Source of the DNA: DASTPP01 sp035762175
GTDB lineage: Bacteria > Myxococcota_A > Polyangia > Polyangiales > Polyangiaceae
DNA length: 25,199 nt
Direction of reading: 5' to 3'
Assembly (NCBI GenBank): GCA_035762175.1
Contig: DASTPP010000440.1
Coordinates: 1 to 25,199, forward strand
Numbering within the stretch: position 1 is the first letter of the stretch; each line of letters opens with the position of its first letter. The notes beneath the pieces were generated by a model, which saw only the letters and a list, made by a program, of their open reading frames with translations, was not told where the DNA came from and did no database searches. Positions 1 to 7,153 of the stretch are shown here, in pieces. Position numbers and translations under genes: made by a program.

Positions 1-20
1 CCGTCGAGGGGGGGGGTGAC

Positions 21-1334
21 ATGAGGGGCGACGAGCTCGAGGGCGTGGTGGGGGCGTCGATCGTCGCCGCGGCGGCGGTGCTGGCGTTCGTCGTGGCGCT
101 GCTCGTCTTCCGGGCGTTCCTCTTCATCTGCCGGCCGAACGAGATCCTCGTGTTCAGCGGGCGCCGGCACCGGCTCCCCGACGGGAGCACGAGCGGGTAC
201 AAGATCTTGCACGGGGGGCGGGGCTTCCGGGTGCCCTTCCTCGAGACCGTGAGCCGCATGGACATGCGACTCTTCCCGGTCGAGGTGGTCGTCCAGAACG
301 CGTACTCGAAGGGGGGTATACCGCTCAACGTGCACGCGATCGCCAACGTGAAGATCGCGAGCAGCGACGTCGGCGTGCGCAACGCGGTCGAGCGCTTCTT
401 GGGCGCCGACCTGCGGGCGATCGCGCTGACGGCGCAGCAGACCCTCGAGGGCGTGCTGCGCGAGGTCGTGGCGCAGCTCACCCCCGAGGAGGTGAACGAG
501 GACCGGCTGAAGTTCGCCGAGACGCTGGTCGAGAACGCCCGCGACGACCTCGACAAGCTGGGCCTCGAGCTCGACGTGCTCAAGGTGCAGCACGTCTCCG
601 ACGACCAAGAGTACCTGGCGAACCTGGGCCGCGGCCGCATCGCGACGATGCTGCGCGACGCGGCGAACGCCGAGAACGCCGCGAACCAGTCGGTCGCCGA
701 GGCGCAGGCGGCCGCGCGCATGCGCGCCGAGACGACGGCCAAGCGGGCCGAGACGCGCATCGCGCAGGCGAAGAACGGCTTCCGGGCCGAGGTCGCGAAG
801 CTCGAGGCCGCGGCCAAGCAGGTCGAGAACGAGGCCGAGATCGCCGCCCAGACCGAGCGGGCCATCGCCGAGCAAGAGCTGCAGTCGCTGCGGGCCGAGC
901 TCGAGAAGCTGCGGCTGCACTGCGACGTCGTGCTGCCGGCCGAGGCGCAGCGCAAGGCGGCCGAGCTCAAGGCCCGGGCCGAGGCGGCGCCGACGGTCGA
1001 GAACGGCCGGGCGCGCGCCGAGGCGCTGCGCGCGGTGGCCGAGCAGTGGGCCGCCGCGGGCGACGACGGCCGCGACGTGTACGTGCTGCAGCAGCTGCGC
1101 GCGCTCGCCGCCATCGCCGCCGGCCGCGTCGCGCAGACGCAGATCGACGAGCTCGAGGTGGTCGACGGGGGCGACGGGCGGGCGCTCGGCTCGGCGCTCG
1201 CGGCCTACCCCGCCGCCGTCGCCAGCGTGCTGCTCGAGACGGGGCGGGCCGTGGGCGTCGACGTCGCGGCGCTGCTCGCCGCGGGCCGCGGCGACGGCCG
1301 CCCCGCGGGCGGCGCCGGGGGGGGTGAGCCGTGA
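21..1334 (+). CDS. Flotillin-like SPFH/PHB membrane protein (first of a pair)
   Basis: This 437-aa protein is a flotillin-type scaffold, a family that forms ring-like membrane microdomain assemblies. A hydrophobic segment at about residues 10-36 is followed at once by the SPFH domain (about 38-200), which contains PNEILVFSG and the flotillin-like stretch NAYSKGGIPLNVH. A long Ala/Glu/Lys/Arg-rich helix (about 200-340), probably a coiled coil, follows, then an Ala/Gly-rich tail. The ATG at 21 sits behind a purine-rich G run that can act as a ribosome-binding site. A TGA at 17-19 may be the end of an upstream gene, so the operon may begin outside the window. The gene overlaps the next one by 4 nt (GTGA), which implies coupled translation. 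Family call from motifs; the cargo or partner is unknown, and no NfeD gene is seen nearby. Confidence 0.88.
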   Translation: MRGDELEGVVGASIVAAAAVLAFVVALLVFRAFLFICRPNEILVFSGRRHRLPDGSTSGYKILHGGRGFRVPFLETVSRMDMRLFPVEVVVQNAYSKGGIPLNVHAIANVKIASSDVGVRNAVERFLGADLRAIALTAQQTLEGVLREVVAQLTPEEVNEDRLKFAETLVENARDDLDKLGLELDVLKVQHVSDDQEYLANLGRGRIATMLRDAANAENAANQSVAEAQAAARMRAETTAKRAETRIAQAKNGFRAEVAKLEAAAKQVENEAEIAAQTERAIAEQELQSLRAELEKLRLHCDVVLPAEAQRKAAELKARAEAAPTVENGRARAEALRAVAEQWAAAGDDGRDVYVLQQLRALAAIAAGRVAQTQIDELEVVDGGDGRALGSALAAYPAAVASVLLETGRAVGVDVAALLAAGRGDGRPAGGAGGGEP

Positions 1335-2743
1335 TGGCGATCGTCTTGGTGCTGCTGCTGACGGCGCTCGTCGTCGTCGGCTTCGTCGTCTACACGCTGA
1401 AGAACCTGCTGCTCGTCAGCTCGCCGAACGAGGTGCTCGTGCTCTCGGGCGGCACGCACCCGCTCGGCGACAGGGCGGTGGGCTACCGCTCGGTCCGCGG
1501 CGGGCGGGCCGTGCGCATCCCCCTGTTCGAGCGCGTCGACCGGATGGACCTCTCGAACGTGCCGGTCGAGATCAGCGTCAAGAGCGCCTACTCGAAGGGC
1601 GGCATACCCCTGAACATTCACGGGGTGGCGCAGATCAAGCTGCCCGGCGAAGAGCCCCGCCTCTCGAGCGCGGTCGAGCGCTTTCTCGGGCGCTCGCGCG
1701 ACGAGATCGCCGCGGTGGCGCGCGAGACGCTCGAGGGCAACGTGCGCGGGGTGCTCGCGCAGCTCACCCCCGAGCAGGTCAACCAGGACAAGGCCGAGTT
1801 CGCCCACAAGCTGCTCGAAGAGGCCGAGCACGACATGAGCCGCATGGGGCTCGTGCTCGACACGCTCAAGATTCAGAACGTCACCGACGACGTCAACTAC
1901 CTGAACTCGATCGGGCGCATCCAGGGCGCGCGCGTCCGAATGGACGCGAGCATCGTCGAGGCCAAGATGACGGCGGAGGCCGCCGAGCAGAAGGCCGACA
2001 ACCTCGCCAAGAGCGAGGTGGCCAAGATCGAGGCCGACCTCGCCATCTTCCGGCAAGAGACCGAGCGCCGCATCAAGGACGCCGAGTCGCGCCGCGAGGC
2101 CATGATCCAAGAGGCGCGCGGGCAGGTGCTGGCGCAGGTGGCGCAGGTCAAGGCCGAGATGGCGCGGCAGAAGGCGCGCGCCCTGCAGGTCGAGCGGCAG
2201 CTCGAGGCCGACGTCATCAACCCCCACGACGCCGAGCGCCGCAGCATGGAAGAGCAGGCGCGCGGCAGCGCCGCCCGCATCGTCGAGATGGGCCGCGCCG
2301 AGGCCGAGGGCCTGAAGCGCCTGGTCGAAGAGTTCCGCAAGGCGGGCCCCAACGCCCGCGAGGTGCTCGCGCTGCAGCAGATCTTGCCGCTCGCCGGCGA
2401 GATCGCGGGGGCGAGCCGGGTCGTCAAGATCCGCAAGCTTAGTGTCTTGCCGCCGGGGGGCGACGACTCGTTCGCCCGCAAGGCGATCGCCGCCAGCGAG
2501 CAGCTCCGCGCGGTGACGGGCGTCGACGTGGCCGGCATCGCCCGCCGGCTCGGCGCCGGGCCGACCGCCCCCGACGGCCGGGCGGCCGGGGCGGTGCCCC
2601 CCCTCGAGGCCCGGGCGGGTGCGGCGGTGCACGCTCCCGAGGGCCGGGCAGGCGCGCCGGCTGCTGTCCCCGACGGCCGGGCGGGCGCGCCCGCCGCCAC
2701 CCCCGAGGGCAGGGGGCCCACGCCGAGGCGCCCCGCCCGCTGA
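1331..2743 (+). CDS. Flotillin-like SPFH/PHB membrane protein (second of a pair)
   Basis: This 470-aa paralogue of the preceding gene has the same order: a short N-terminal membrane segment (about 3-24), PNEVLVLSGG, the SPFH domain with SAYSKGGIPLNIH, and a long charged helical region (about 190-330). It closes with a flotillin-type C-terminal part and a low-complexity Pro/Gly/Ala/Arg tail from about residue 410. That tail carries imperfect 11-residue units of the form P(D/E)GRAGAPAA. The start is either GTG 1331, which overlaps the upstream stop, or the next codon ATG 1334. The two proteins probably form a hetero-oligomer, as paired flotillins do elsewhere; this is inferred from adjacency and overlap. 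The stop codon lies inside the first copy of a 37-bp tandem repeat, so the C-terminus may have been altered by the duplication. Confidence 0.88.
   Translation: MMAIVLVLLLTALVVVGFVVYTLKNLLLVSSPNEVLVLSGGTHPLGDRAVGYRSVRGGRAVRIPLFERVDRMDLSNVPVEISVKSAYSKGGIPLNIHGVAQIKLPGEEPRLSSAVERFLGRSRDEIAAVARETLEGNVRGVLAQLTPEQVNQDKAEFAHKLLEEAEHDMSRMGLVLDTLKIQNVTDDVNYLNSIGRIQGARVRMDASIVEAKMTAEAAEQKADNLAKSEVAKIEADLAIFRQETERRIKDAESRREAMIQEARGQVLAQVAQVKAEMARQKARALQVERQLEADVINPHDAERRSMEEQARGSAARIVEMGRAEAEGLKRLVEEFRKAGPNAREVLALQQILPLAGEIAGASRVVKIRKLSVLPPGGDDSFARKAIAASEQLRAVTGVDVAGIARRLGAGPTAPDGRAAGAVPPLEARAGAAVHAPEGRAGAPAAVPDGRAGAPAATPEGRGPTPRRPAR
2566..2712 (+). repeat. 33-bp imperfect coding repeats in the flotillin tail
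   Basis: Consecutive degenerate 33-bp units encode P(D/E)GRAGAPAA-like 11-mers near the end of the second flotillin gene. The last complete unit pair is clearest at about 2637-2705. The units keep the reading frame and probably arose by slippage. They form a flexible, positively charged tail. Confidence 0.6.
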
Positions 2744-2790
2744 GGGCCCAGCGCCCACGCCGAGGCGCTTCGCTCGCTGAAGGCCCAGCG
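2717..2790. repeat. 37-bp tandem repeat spanning the flotillin stop codon
   Basis: Two directly adjacent 37-bp copies (2717-2753 and 2754-2790) begin CCCACGCCGAGGCGC and end GGCCCAGCG. They differ at four positions. The first copy contains the last codons and the TGA of the second flotillin gene. The second copy runs into the gene remnant that follows and supplies an in-frame TGA there at 2778-2780. Confidence 0.85.
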
Positions 2791-2966
2791 CGGGCTGGTC
2801 GAGCCTCGGCGTGCAGAACCAGTCGAAGAACAACATCGCCGGCGAGGCCTGCTGGCGCACCGCGCCGAGCACGGCCCCGCAGACCGTGAGCTGGCAGTGG
2901 AGCATCACGGGCGCGCAAGACCCCAGCCTCTTCAAGGCGGTGATCTTCGCGATCCACGCGCCCTGA
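2781..2966 (+). pseudogene. 3' remnant of an unidentified gene
   Basis: An open frame of about 61 codons ends at TGA 2964-2966 and has no plausible start. The nearest in-frame upstream stop is TGA 2778-2780, inside the 37-bp repeat. The residues look like real protein, with GVQNQSKNNIAGEACWRTAP and then VSWQWSITGAQDP and KAVIFAIHAP. This resembles the C-terminal beta-strand region of a secreted or surface protein, but I do not recognise the family. It is probably the tail of a gene whose front was deleted when the flotillin operon came to lie next to it. A small gene starting at GTG 2811 is a weaker alternative. Confidence 0.5.
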
Positions 2967-3010
2967 AGGCCGGGGGGCCCGGGCGCGGCGCCGCGCAGGG
3001 GGCGGCCGGC

Positions 3011-3484
3011 TCACGGGACACGGAGCCAGGGCCTCCCGTAGGCGAGCGACGGCCAAGGCGTGGCGAGGGCCGCGAGCCCGAGCGCGGCGAGCGCGCCGAG
3101 CGCGAGGCGCCGGAAGCGCGCGGGCCCCCCGTCGACGCGGCGCACGGCCACCCAGGCGGCGTGCGTCGCGGCGAAGGCGCCGACCATCGCCAGCGGGTGC
3201 AGGGCGCCGAAGAAGCGGAGCGTCGCGTTGCCCCACGCGGCCGCCGGGGCGAGGCGCGCCGCGGCCGCGACGGGGCTGACGACGAAGTAGAGCGCCATGC
3301 CGATCAGGGCCTGCACGTCGGTCGAGCCCACCCAGACGCGGGCGGCCGCGGCGTCGGCCGCCCCCCAGGCGCGGCCGGACGCCCGGCCGTGCAGGGCGCG
3401 CGCGGCGACGAACGCGCCCGCCAAGAACACCGCCCACCGCCCCCACGAATGCAGCACGACGAGCCATTCGAATACGAACGTCAT
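3011..3484 (-). CDS. Small multi-pass membrane protein of unknown function
   Basis: About 157 aa with four hydrophobic segments, near residues 8-28, 50-73, 88-110 and 120-140. The pattern LHSWGRW near the N-terminus, DVQALIGMALYF in segment two, and ALHPLAMVGAFAATHAAW in segment three is the layout of a widespread uncharacterised bacterial membrane family. Some relatives are loosely labelled cytochrome b-like, and the His residues in helices one and three could bind a cofactor, but this is not shown. ATG 3484 is preferred because the membrane segment begins directly after it. A GTG at 3538 would add 18 residues and overlap the upstream gene. It is the second gene of a two-gene operon with 3525-3986. 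A 17-bp palindrome lies at the junction. Confidence 0.72.
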   Translation of the reverse strand: MTFVFEWLVVLHSWGRWAVFLAGAFVAARALHGRASGRAWGAADAAAARVWVGSTDVQALIGMALYFVVSPVAAAARLAPAAAWGNATLRFFGALHPLAMVGAFAATHAAWVAVRRVDGGPARFRRLALGALAALGLAALATPWPSLAYGRPWLRVP

Positions 3485-3520
3485 GCCCGACGCTCTACGC
3501 CCTCTCGGCGCGCCCGGCAC

Positions 3521-3537
3521 TGCGTCAGGTTGACGCA
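3521..3537. promoter_or_regulatory. 17-bp palindrome at the junction of two membrane-protein genes
   Basis: TGCGTCAGGTTGACGCA has perfect 7-bp arms around GGT. It covers the stop codon of the upstream gene and lies just before the likely start of the next. It matches the palindrome at 4054-4070 at 13 of 17 positions, which makes it a candidate second operator. It could instead act as an RNA hairpin. Confidence 0.45.
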
Positions 3538-3986
3538 CCCTTCGCGCCGCCGGCCCGCGCGCCCCCGAGGTGCGCCCGCCACCCGAGGCCGCCCGCGACG
3601 GCGAGCAGCGCGCCGAAGACGATGCACCCGAACGCGTTCCCCGGAATCGTAAGAACGTACTGCGACGGGTCGTCTCGGAGCTCGGGGTCGAGCCACGCGC
3701 CCCGGGGGAACAGCGCCGCCAGCGAGAGGCTGAGCCAATAAAGAGAGGCGGCGCCCCAGGCGGCGAGAAAGTTGGTCCAGGCGTCGCCCCGCCGCCGCAC
3801 GAGGAACGCGAGCGCCAGCAGGCCCGAGGCGCTGGCGAAGGCGATCACCTGGCCGTCATGAAAGACCGCGTGCGGCGGCCAACGGGGGTTAAAGATGTGG
3901 GTTTCGTTGTAGTCGGCGACCCAGGGGCCGATGCCGCCGAAGAACGCGATGAAAGCGACCATCCCCCGAGCGATTCGGTCCGTCAT
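3525..3986 (-). CDS. Small membrane protein, resembles DUF6640
   Basis: About 153 aa with four predicted membrane segments (near 6-25, 48-68, 80-105 and 120-142). The loop after the first segment holds ADYNETHIFNPRWPPHA and then FHDGQ, a His-rich, strongly conserved-looking stretch that I associate with the uncharacterised DUF6640 membrane family. That assignment is from memory of the motif and is moderate. ATG 3986 is chosen over a start at 4034 because the region before it is arginine-rich and not membrane-like. It lies 40 nt upstream of the next membrane protein, in the same orientation, so the two are probably co-transcribed. A -10-like hexamer (4025-4030) and a palindrome (4054-4070) precede it. 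Confidence 0.7.
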   Translation of the reverse strand: MTDRIARGMVAFIAFFGGIGPWVADYNETHIFNPRWPPHAVFHDGQVIAFASASGLLALAFLVRRRGDAWTNFLAAWGAASLYWLSLSLAALFPRGAWLDPELRDDPSQYVLTIPGNAFGCIVFGALLAVAGGLGWRAHLGGARAGGAKGAST

Positions 3987-4024
3987 GCCTGCTCGTCGTC
4001 TCCGTCGGAACGCCCCCGCCCGAG

Positions 4025-4070
4025 ACCTTACCAAGCGCCGGGCGCCGAGCAGGTGCGACCAGTTGTCGCA
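4025..4070 (-). promoter_or_regulatory. Candidate promoter and 17-bp palindromic operator
   Basis: Reading the minus strand, a -10-like TAAGGT (4025-4030) is set in GGTAAGGTCTCGG, 38 nt before ATG 3986. Upstream of it, at 4054-4070, lies TGCGACCAGTTGTCGCA, with 6-bp inverted arms around a 5-nt centre. If transcription starts near 4018, the palindrome covers about -36 to -52. That position would suit a dimeric regulator acting at the -35 region. No regulator gene is adjacent in the window. Confidence 0.4.
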
Positions 4071-5260
4071 TTCGCCGCCGCGGGGCGCCCGCCTCCCCCC
4101 TTGCCCGCGACGCGTCCGGGGGGCGCCTGCGGGCCCGCCCCAGAGCGCTCGAGCCCCCCGTTTGCTACGGCGCAGAGCGCTCGAGCCCCCCGTTTGCTAC
4201 GGCGACGACCTTTGCCGGCGCTGCGGCCTTGAGCCGCCGCTCCGCCTGCTCCGAGATCTGCGCCGCGGGCCATGCGGCCCTCGTGCCTGGCGCTCCGGGC
4301 GCCGCGACGCTGGGGGGCGAGGTGGCGCGCCCCGGCGGCCGCGGCCCGCGCCGTCAGGGGCGCGTTGGGCGACGAGGTGCTTGGGCGCCTCGGTGCGGGC
4401 GCCCGTCGCCGGCGCGCCGCCCGATCGGCAGAGCGTCGAGGTGCGAGACCGCCCGGGGGCACCCGACGGGGCCCGGCCCGGTGGCGCCGGGCTCGGGGCG
4501 GGCCTCGGGCGCGGCGGCGCGCGGGGTGTAGTAAACCTATCTTACCGACTTGGGCACGCCGGCCGGTCGAGCTGGCGCGCGGGGCGCACCGCGGGGGCTC
4601 GGCGAAGTGCCCATGCGGCATAGCCCTTGGTGCCCCCCCGAGGTGACTGGAATACGTACTCCTTCCCACCCCGGGGGCCGCACCCGGGCCGCGCGGCGCC
4701 CGGGCGCATTGCGGCGGCGGGGCTCGGCCCTGCGCCGACGTCGCCGCGGCGGGGGCCGAGGCGGGCGGGAGACGTTTCGGTGCGAGGGTGTGTTGCGCTG
4801 CCCTCCGCGAGCGTGGGCGCACGGAAGCGCGGCGCCTTGTCGATAAATGAAGCCGGGGCGTTGCGCCGGGAGATTCGCGCGGGCGGACCCCGCCTGTGGC
4901 TGCAATCGTCCGCCCTACTTACTAAATTGGTGGTCGTTCCGTCGGCGGCGGCCGACCGCTTCGAGCGGGGGGCGGGTAGAAGGCCTCGGGCGGGCGGAAT
5001 TCGCCCTTCGGGGGGCGCGGCCGGGCGCCCACGTCACCACGGTGCGATAGAGGGTGGTGGTTTCCCCCCGGCGCGCATTCGATTGTCGGCGGCGTCGTCA
5101 TTTCATTTACGGCGGGTCGAAGTTATGCTTAAGTACAAACTCCGGGTGATGCCGGCACGACCTTCAACCCCCCCGCCCGCGGTCGCGTGGCCGCGGGTAG
5201 TGAGCCCGGGCCACGAGGCGAGGCCACCCCGGCCGGCCCCGCGCCGGTCGGGGCTCCGGC
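4071..5260. other. Long region without a convincing gene
   Basis: Neither strand shows a frame with protein-like residues, a start and a ribosome-binding site. Open frames here are Arg/Pro/Gly-rich shadows of high G+C DNA. An in-frame extension from 4627 into the gene at 5323 is one of them. The stretch contains the 32-bp tandem duplication at 4141-4204 and several locally A+T-richer patches (about 4528-4555, 4912-4935 and 5095-5145). No tRNA or known riboswitch was recognised. Confidence 0.6.
4141..4204. repeat. Perfect 32-bp tandem duplication
   Basis: Two identical adjacent 32-bp units, 4141-4172 and 4173-4204, start CAGAGCGCTCGAG and end TTTGCTACGGCG. The units are not a multiple of three and lie in a region without genes. 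They therefore look like a recent replication-slippage product, or a duplicated binding site containing the AGCGCT and CTCGAG palindromes. Confidence 0.9.
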
Positions 5261-5266
5261 TACACT
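5261..5266 (+). promoter_or_regulatory. Candidate -10 element for the gene at 5323
   Basis: TACACT sits in CGGCTACACTTCGG, about 57 nt before ATG 5323, with no clear TTGACA-like -35. The same hexamer stands before the gene starting at 14535. A second candidate, GGTTATCTGCG, lies at 5279-5289. Confidence 0.3.
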
Positions 5267-5322
5267 TCGGGCGGGGGCAGGTTATCTGCGAAGGCTTCGC
5301 GGCCGAACGTGAGGGAGGTTTC

Positions 5323-6123
5323 ATGAAAGAGGTACTGCGGTACATTTTCGAGAAGAAGCGTGCTTACGCCACCTTGCCGCTCTTCGAGTGGCTGCGCGAC
5401 GAGCGGCTCGACCCGCGCGAGCGCCTCGCCTTCTACCCGTGCATGGCGCACTTCATCTTGAGCTTCGGCGACCTGAACAAGTTCGTACTGCGCGAAGAGC
5501 CCCCGGCCGACGTCTACCAAGAGATGGTCAACGCCCACACGCGCGAGGACGACCACCACTGGCCCTGGTACCTCGAAGACTTCGCCGAGCTCGGCTTCGA
5601 CGTCTGGCTGCCCCCCACCGAGTGGATGCGCTTTCTCTGGGGCGACGAGACGGAGCAGAACCGCCGGCTGATGGCCGGCCTGACGGCGCTCGCCAGGGGG
5701 GCGACGGGCGTCGAGCGGCTCGTCATCATCGAGGCCATCGAAGAGACCGGCAACGTCCTGTTCGGGGCGATGCTGCCGCTCGCCGAGGTGCTCGAGCGGC
5801 GGCTCGGGCGCCAGCTGCGGTACTGCGGCAGCTTTCACTTCGAGCGCGAGTCGGGCCACACCGTGGGCGCCGACCACGCCGAGCTCGCGCGCATCGCGCT
5901 CACGCCGGCGCAGCGCGAGCGCTGCCGCGCGCTCGTCAACGAGGTGTTCACGCTCTTCGAGGCGTGGACGCACGAGCTCCTGCGCTACGCGATGACGCAC
6001 GGGCTGCGTGGCACCGGCGCCGGCTCGGGCACCTTCCGCGCGGCCCCCGCGCTGCTGCCGGGCGGCGGGGCGGCCGAGCGCGACGCCGCGCCCGCCCCGC
6101 GGCCGAAGAAGCTCGGCTCCTAG
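5323..6123 (+). CDS. Putative heme-oxygenase-like-fold protein, candidate metalloprotein
   Basis: 266 aa, cytosolic, mostly helical, with no signal peptide. ATG 5323 is preceded by GAGGGAGG with suitable spacing, so the longer frame beginning at 4627 is rejected. It contains clustered His and acidic residues: HTREDDHHWPWYLED (72-86), IIEAIEETGNVLF (135-147), and FHFERESGHTVGADHAEL (171-188). The spacing of E/H groups on successive helices resembles heme-oxygenase-like diiron oxygenases and the TenA/Haem_oxygenase_2 group. The assignment rests on pattern, not on a specific signature. A Pro/Ala-rich tail from about 230 looks disordered. It stands alone, convergent with the operon at 6137-9903, so its substrate cannot be guessed. 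Confidence 0.62.
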   Translation: MKEVLRYIFEKKRAYATLPLFEWLRDERLDPRERLAFYPCMAHFILSFGDLNKFVLREEPPADVYQEMVNAHTREDDHHWPWYLEDFAELGFDVWLPPTEWMRFLWGDETEQNRRLMAGLTALARGATGVERLVIIEAIEETGNVLFGAMLPLAEVLERRLGRQLRYCGSFHFERESGHTVGADHAELARIALTPAQRERCRALVNEVFTLFEAWTHELLRYAMTHGLRGTGAGSGTFRAAPALLPGGGAAERDAAPAPRPKKLGS

Positions 6124-6136
6124 CGCCGCGCCCCGC

Positions 6137-6517
6137 TCAGGGCGCGCGCCGGCCGGCGCGCGCGATCGCCTCGATCATGCGCGGGATGGCGACCGAGATC
6201 AAAATGCCCAGGTTCGCCCGCTTGTTGTCGATGAGTATGCCCTGCAGCAGCGTGCCGTGGTTGATCACGATGACGGTGTGGTTGCCCTCGAGGTCGAGCA
6301 GGTAGTAGCGCGAGAGCGAGGGGAAGTTCGAGTCGCGCAGCGAGCTTTCGAGCTCTTCGGTGATGCGCGTGAAGAGCGCGGCCGCGACGGGCTGCTGGTT
6401 GAAGCCGGCGAGCGAGAGGCCGGCGGTGCGGTCCCAGATGTCGGTCGCGAGCAGGCCGTCGCGCAGCACGTTCCGGAGGTCTTGCACGGCGGCTTCGAGG
6501 AGCCTCGGTTCGGTCAT
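6137..6517 (-). CDS. Small Roadblock/LC7-like protein
   Basis: 126 aa. An N-terminal helix region (1-60) with LRDGLLATDIWDRTAGLSLAG is followed by beta strands YYLLDLEGNHTVIVI, a conserved-looking NHGTLLQGILID, and a final helix IPRMIEAIARAG. The strand-helix order and the phrase after the first helix (a residue run describing a small-molecule-free, dimer-type Roadblock/LC7 fold) suggest a Roadblock relative, a fold that binds small Ras-like GTPases or forms scaffold dimers. No direct MglB-type signature is seen. ATG 6517 has a good ribosome-binding site (CAGGGAG). It is the last gene of the five-gene operon, 54 nt after the larger Roadblock gene. Confidence 0.6.
   Translation of the reverse strand: MTEPRLLEAAVQDLRNVLRDGLLATDIWDRTAGLSLAGFNQQPVAAALFTRITEELESSLRDSNFPSLSRYYLLDLEGNHTVIVINHGTLLQGILIDNKRANLGILISVAIPRMIEAIARAGRRAP
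6142..6163. repeat. Perfect 22-bp GC palindrome at a convergent gene end
   Basis: The arms 6142-6152 (GCGCGCGCCGG) and 6153-6163 are exact reverse complements. The palindrome lies inside the last codons of the minus-strand gene and 19 nt after the stop of the plus-strand gene. There is no T run. It could fold as a strong hairpin that protects or separates both convergent transcripts, or it may simply be GC-rich coding sequence. Confidence 0.45.
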
Positions 6518-6571
6518 CGTCGTCTCCCTGGGGTGATCGGGTCTTGGGGTGCGGGGCCGGCCGCGGCGCGG

Positions 6572-7153
6572 TCAGAGCGGGCGCACGGTGGTCGACAGGG
6601 CGTCTTTGAGCTCGGCGAGGGCGGCGGGCGAGAGCGCCGCGTCGCCGATGACCCCGAGGCAGAAGCCGCCGCGCTCGGTCGACACCTCGACCCAAGACAT
6701 CATGTTCGCGCCCAGCCAGAGGGCCCCCGCGGTCGCGTCGATGCCGGGGATGGTGCGGGCGGCGGCCAGGGCCGAGAGCAGGGGCCCGACGATGGCGACG
6801 TGGGCCTCGGGGATGCCATGCGCCGCGAGTGTCAGCCCGTTGTCGTCGGCGACGAACGCTCCCGCGCAGGGGAAGTGGTCGAGCGCCCAGGCGAGCAGGG
6901 CGTCGAGCCGCTCGACGGGGCCGTCGGAGGTGTGCTCGAGCTTCGGCGCGGGGGCGCGGGCGGCCTCGTCGGCGCGCCGCGCGGGCCGCGCGGGCGCGGC
7001 GGCGGCCGGGGCCGCCGGGCCCGCGGGCGCGGCCGGGGCGGCGGCCCCCATGGGGCGCACGGCGACCGCCGGCCGGGCGCGCTTCGCGGGCGAGACCCGA
7101 GCCAAGAGCTCGCCGACGCGCCCGGCGTCAGTCCACGAGACGGATCGGCCCAT
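6572..7153 (-). CDS. Roadblock/LC7-domain protein with Ala/Pro-rich N-terminal linker
   Basis: 193 aa. Residues 1-28 form a short helical head, 30-70 an Ala/Pro/Arg linker, and 78-190 a Roadblock/LC7 domain. The domain carries the typical opening strand and turn GAFVADDNGLTLAAHG (98-113), a central helix around 118-132, and strands MMSWVEVST and GGFCLGVIG. Roadblock/LC7 proteins act as partners or GTPase-activating cofactors of small GTPases, as MglB does for MglA in myxobacteria. No GTPase gene accompanies this one. Its ATG at 7153 lies 26 nt inside the 3' end of the ParA-like gene, so the two are translationally linked, and the head may tether it to the ATPase or the scaffold. Confidence 0.82.
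   Translation of the reverse strand: MGRSVSWTDAGRVGELLARVSPAKRARPAVAVRPMGAAAPAAPAGPAAPAAAAPARPARRADEAARAPAPKLEHTSDGPVERLDALLAWALDHFPCAGAFVADDNGLTLAAHGIPEAHVAIVGPLLSALAAARTIPGIDATAGALWLGANMMSWVEVSTERGGFCLGVIGDAALSPAALAELKDALSTTVRPL

Noticed and set aside
1205..2935. Long minus-strand open frame opposite the two flotillin genes
   Set aside because: It is Arg/Gly/Leu-rich without domain-like patterns. The opposite strand carries clear SPFH proteins, so this is a high-G+C shadow.
4160..4400. Decayed minus-strand gene with a frame reading AAQISEQAERRLKAAAPAK
   Set aside because: Only about 55 protein-like codons, no start, and the frame is interrupted by stops upstream and in the 32-bp repeat. 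Not strong enough to call.
4627..5322. In-frame N-terminal extension of the gene starting at 5323
   Set aside because: The extension is Pro/Arg/Gly-rich without structure, whereas ATG 5323 has a strong ribosome-binding site and begins the protein-like part.
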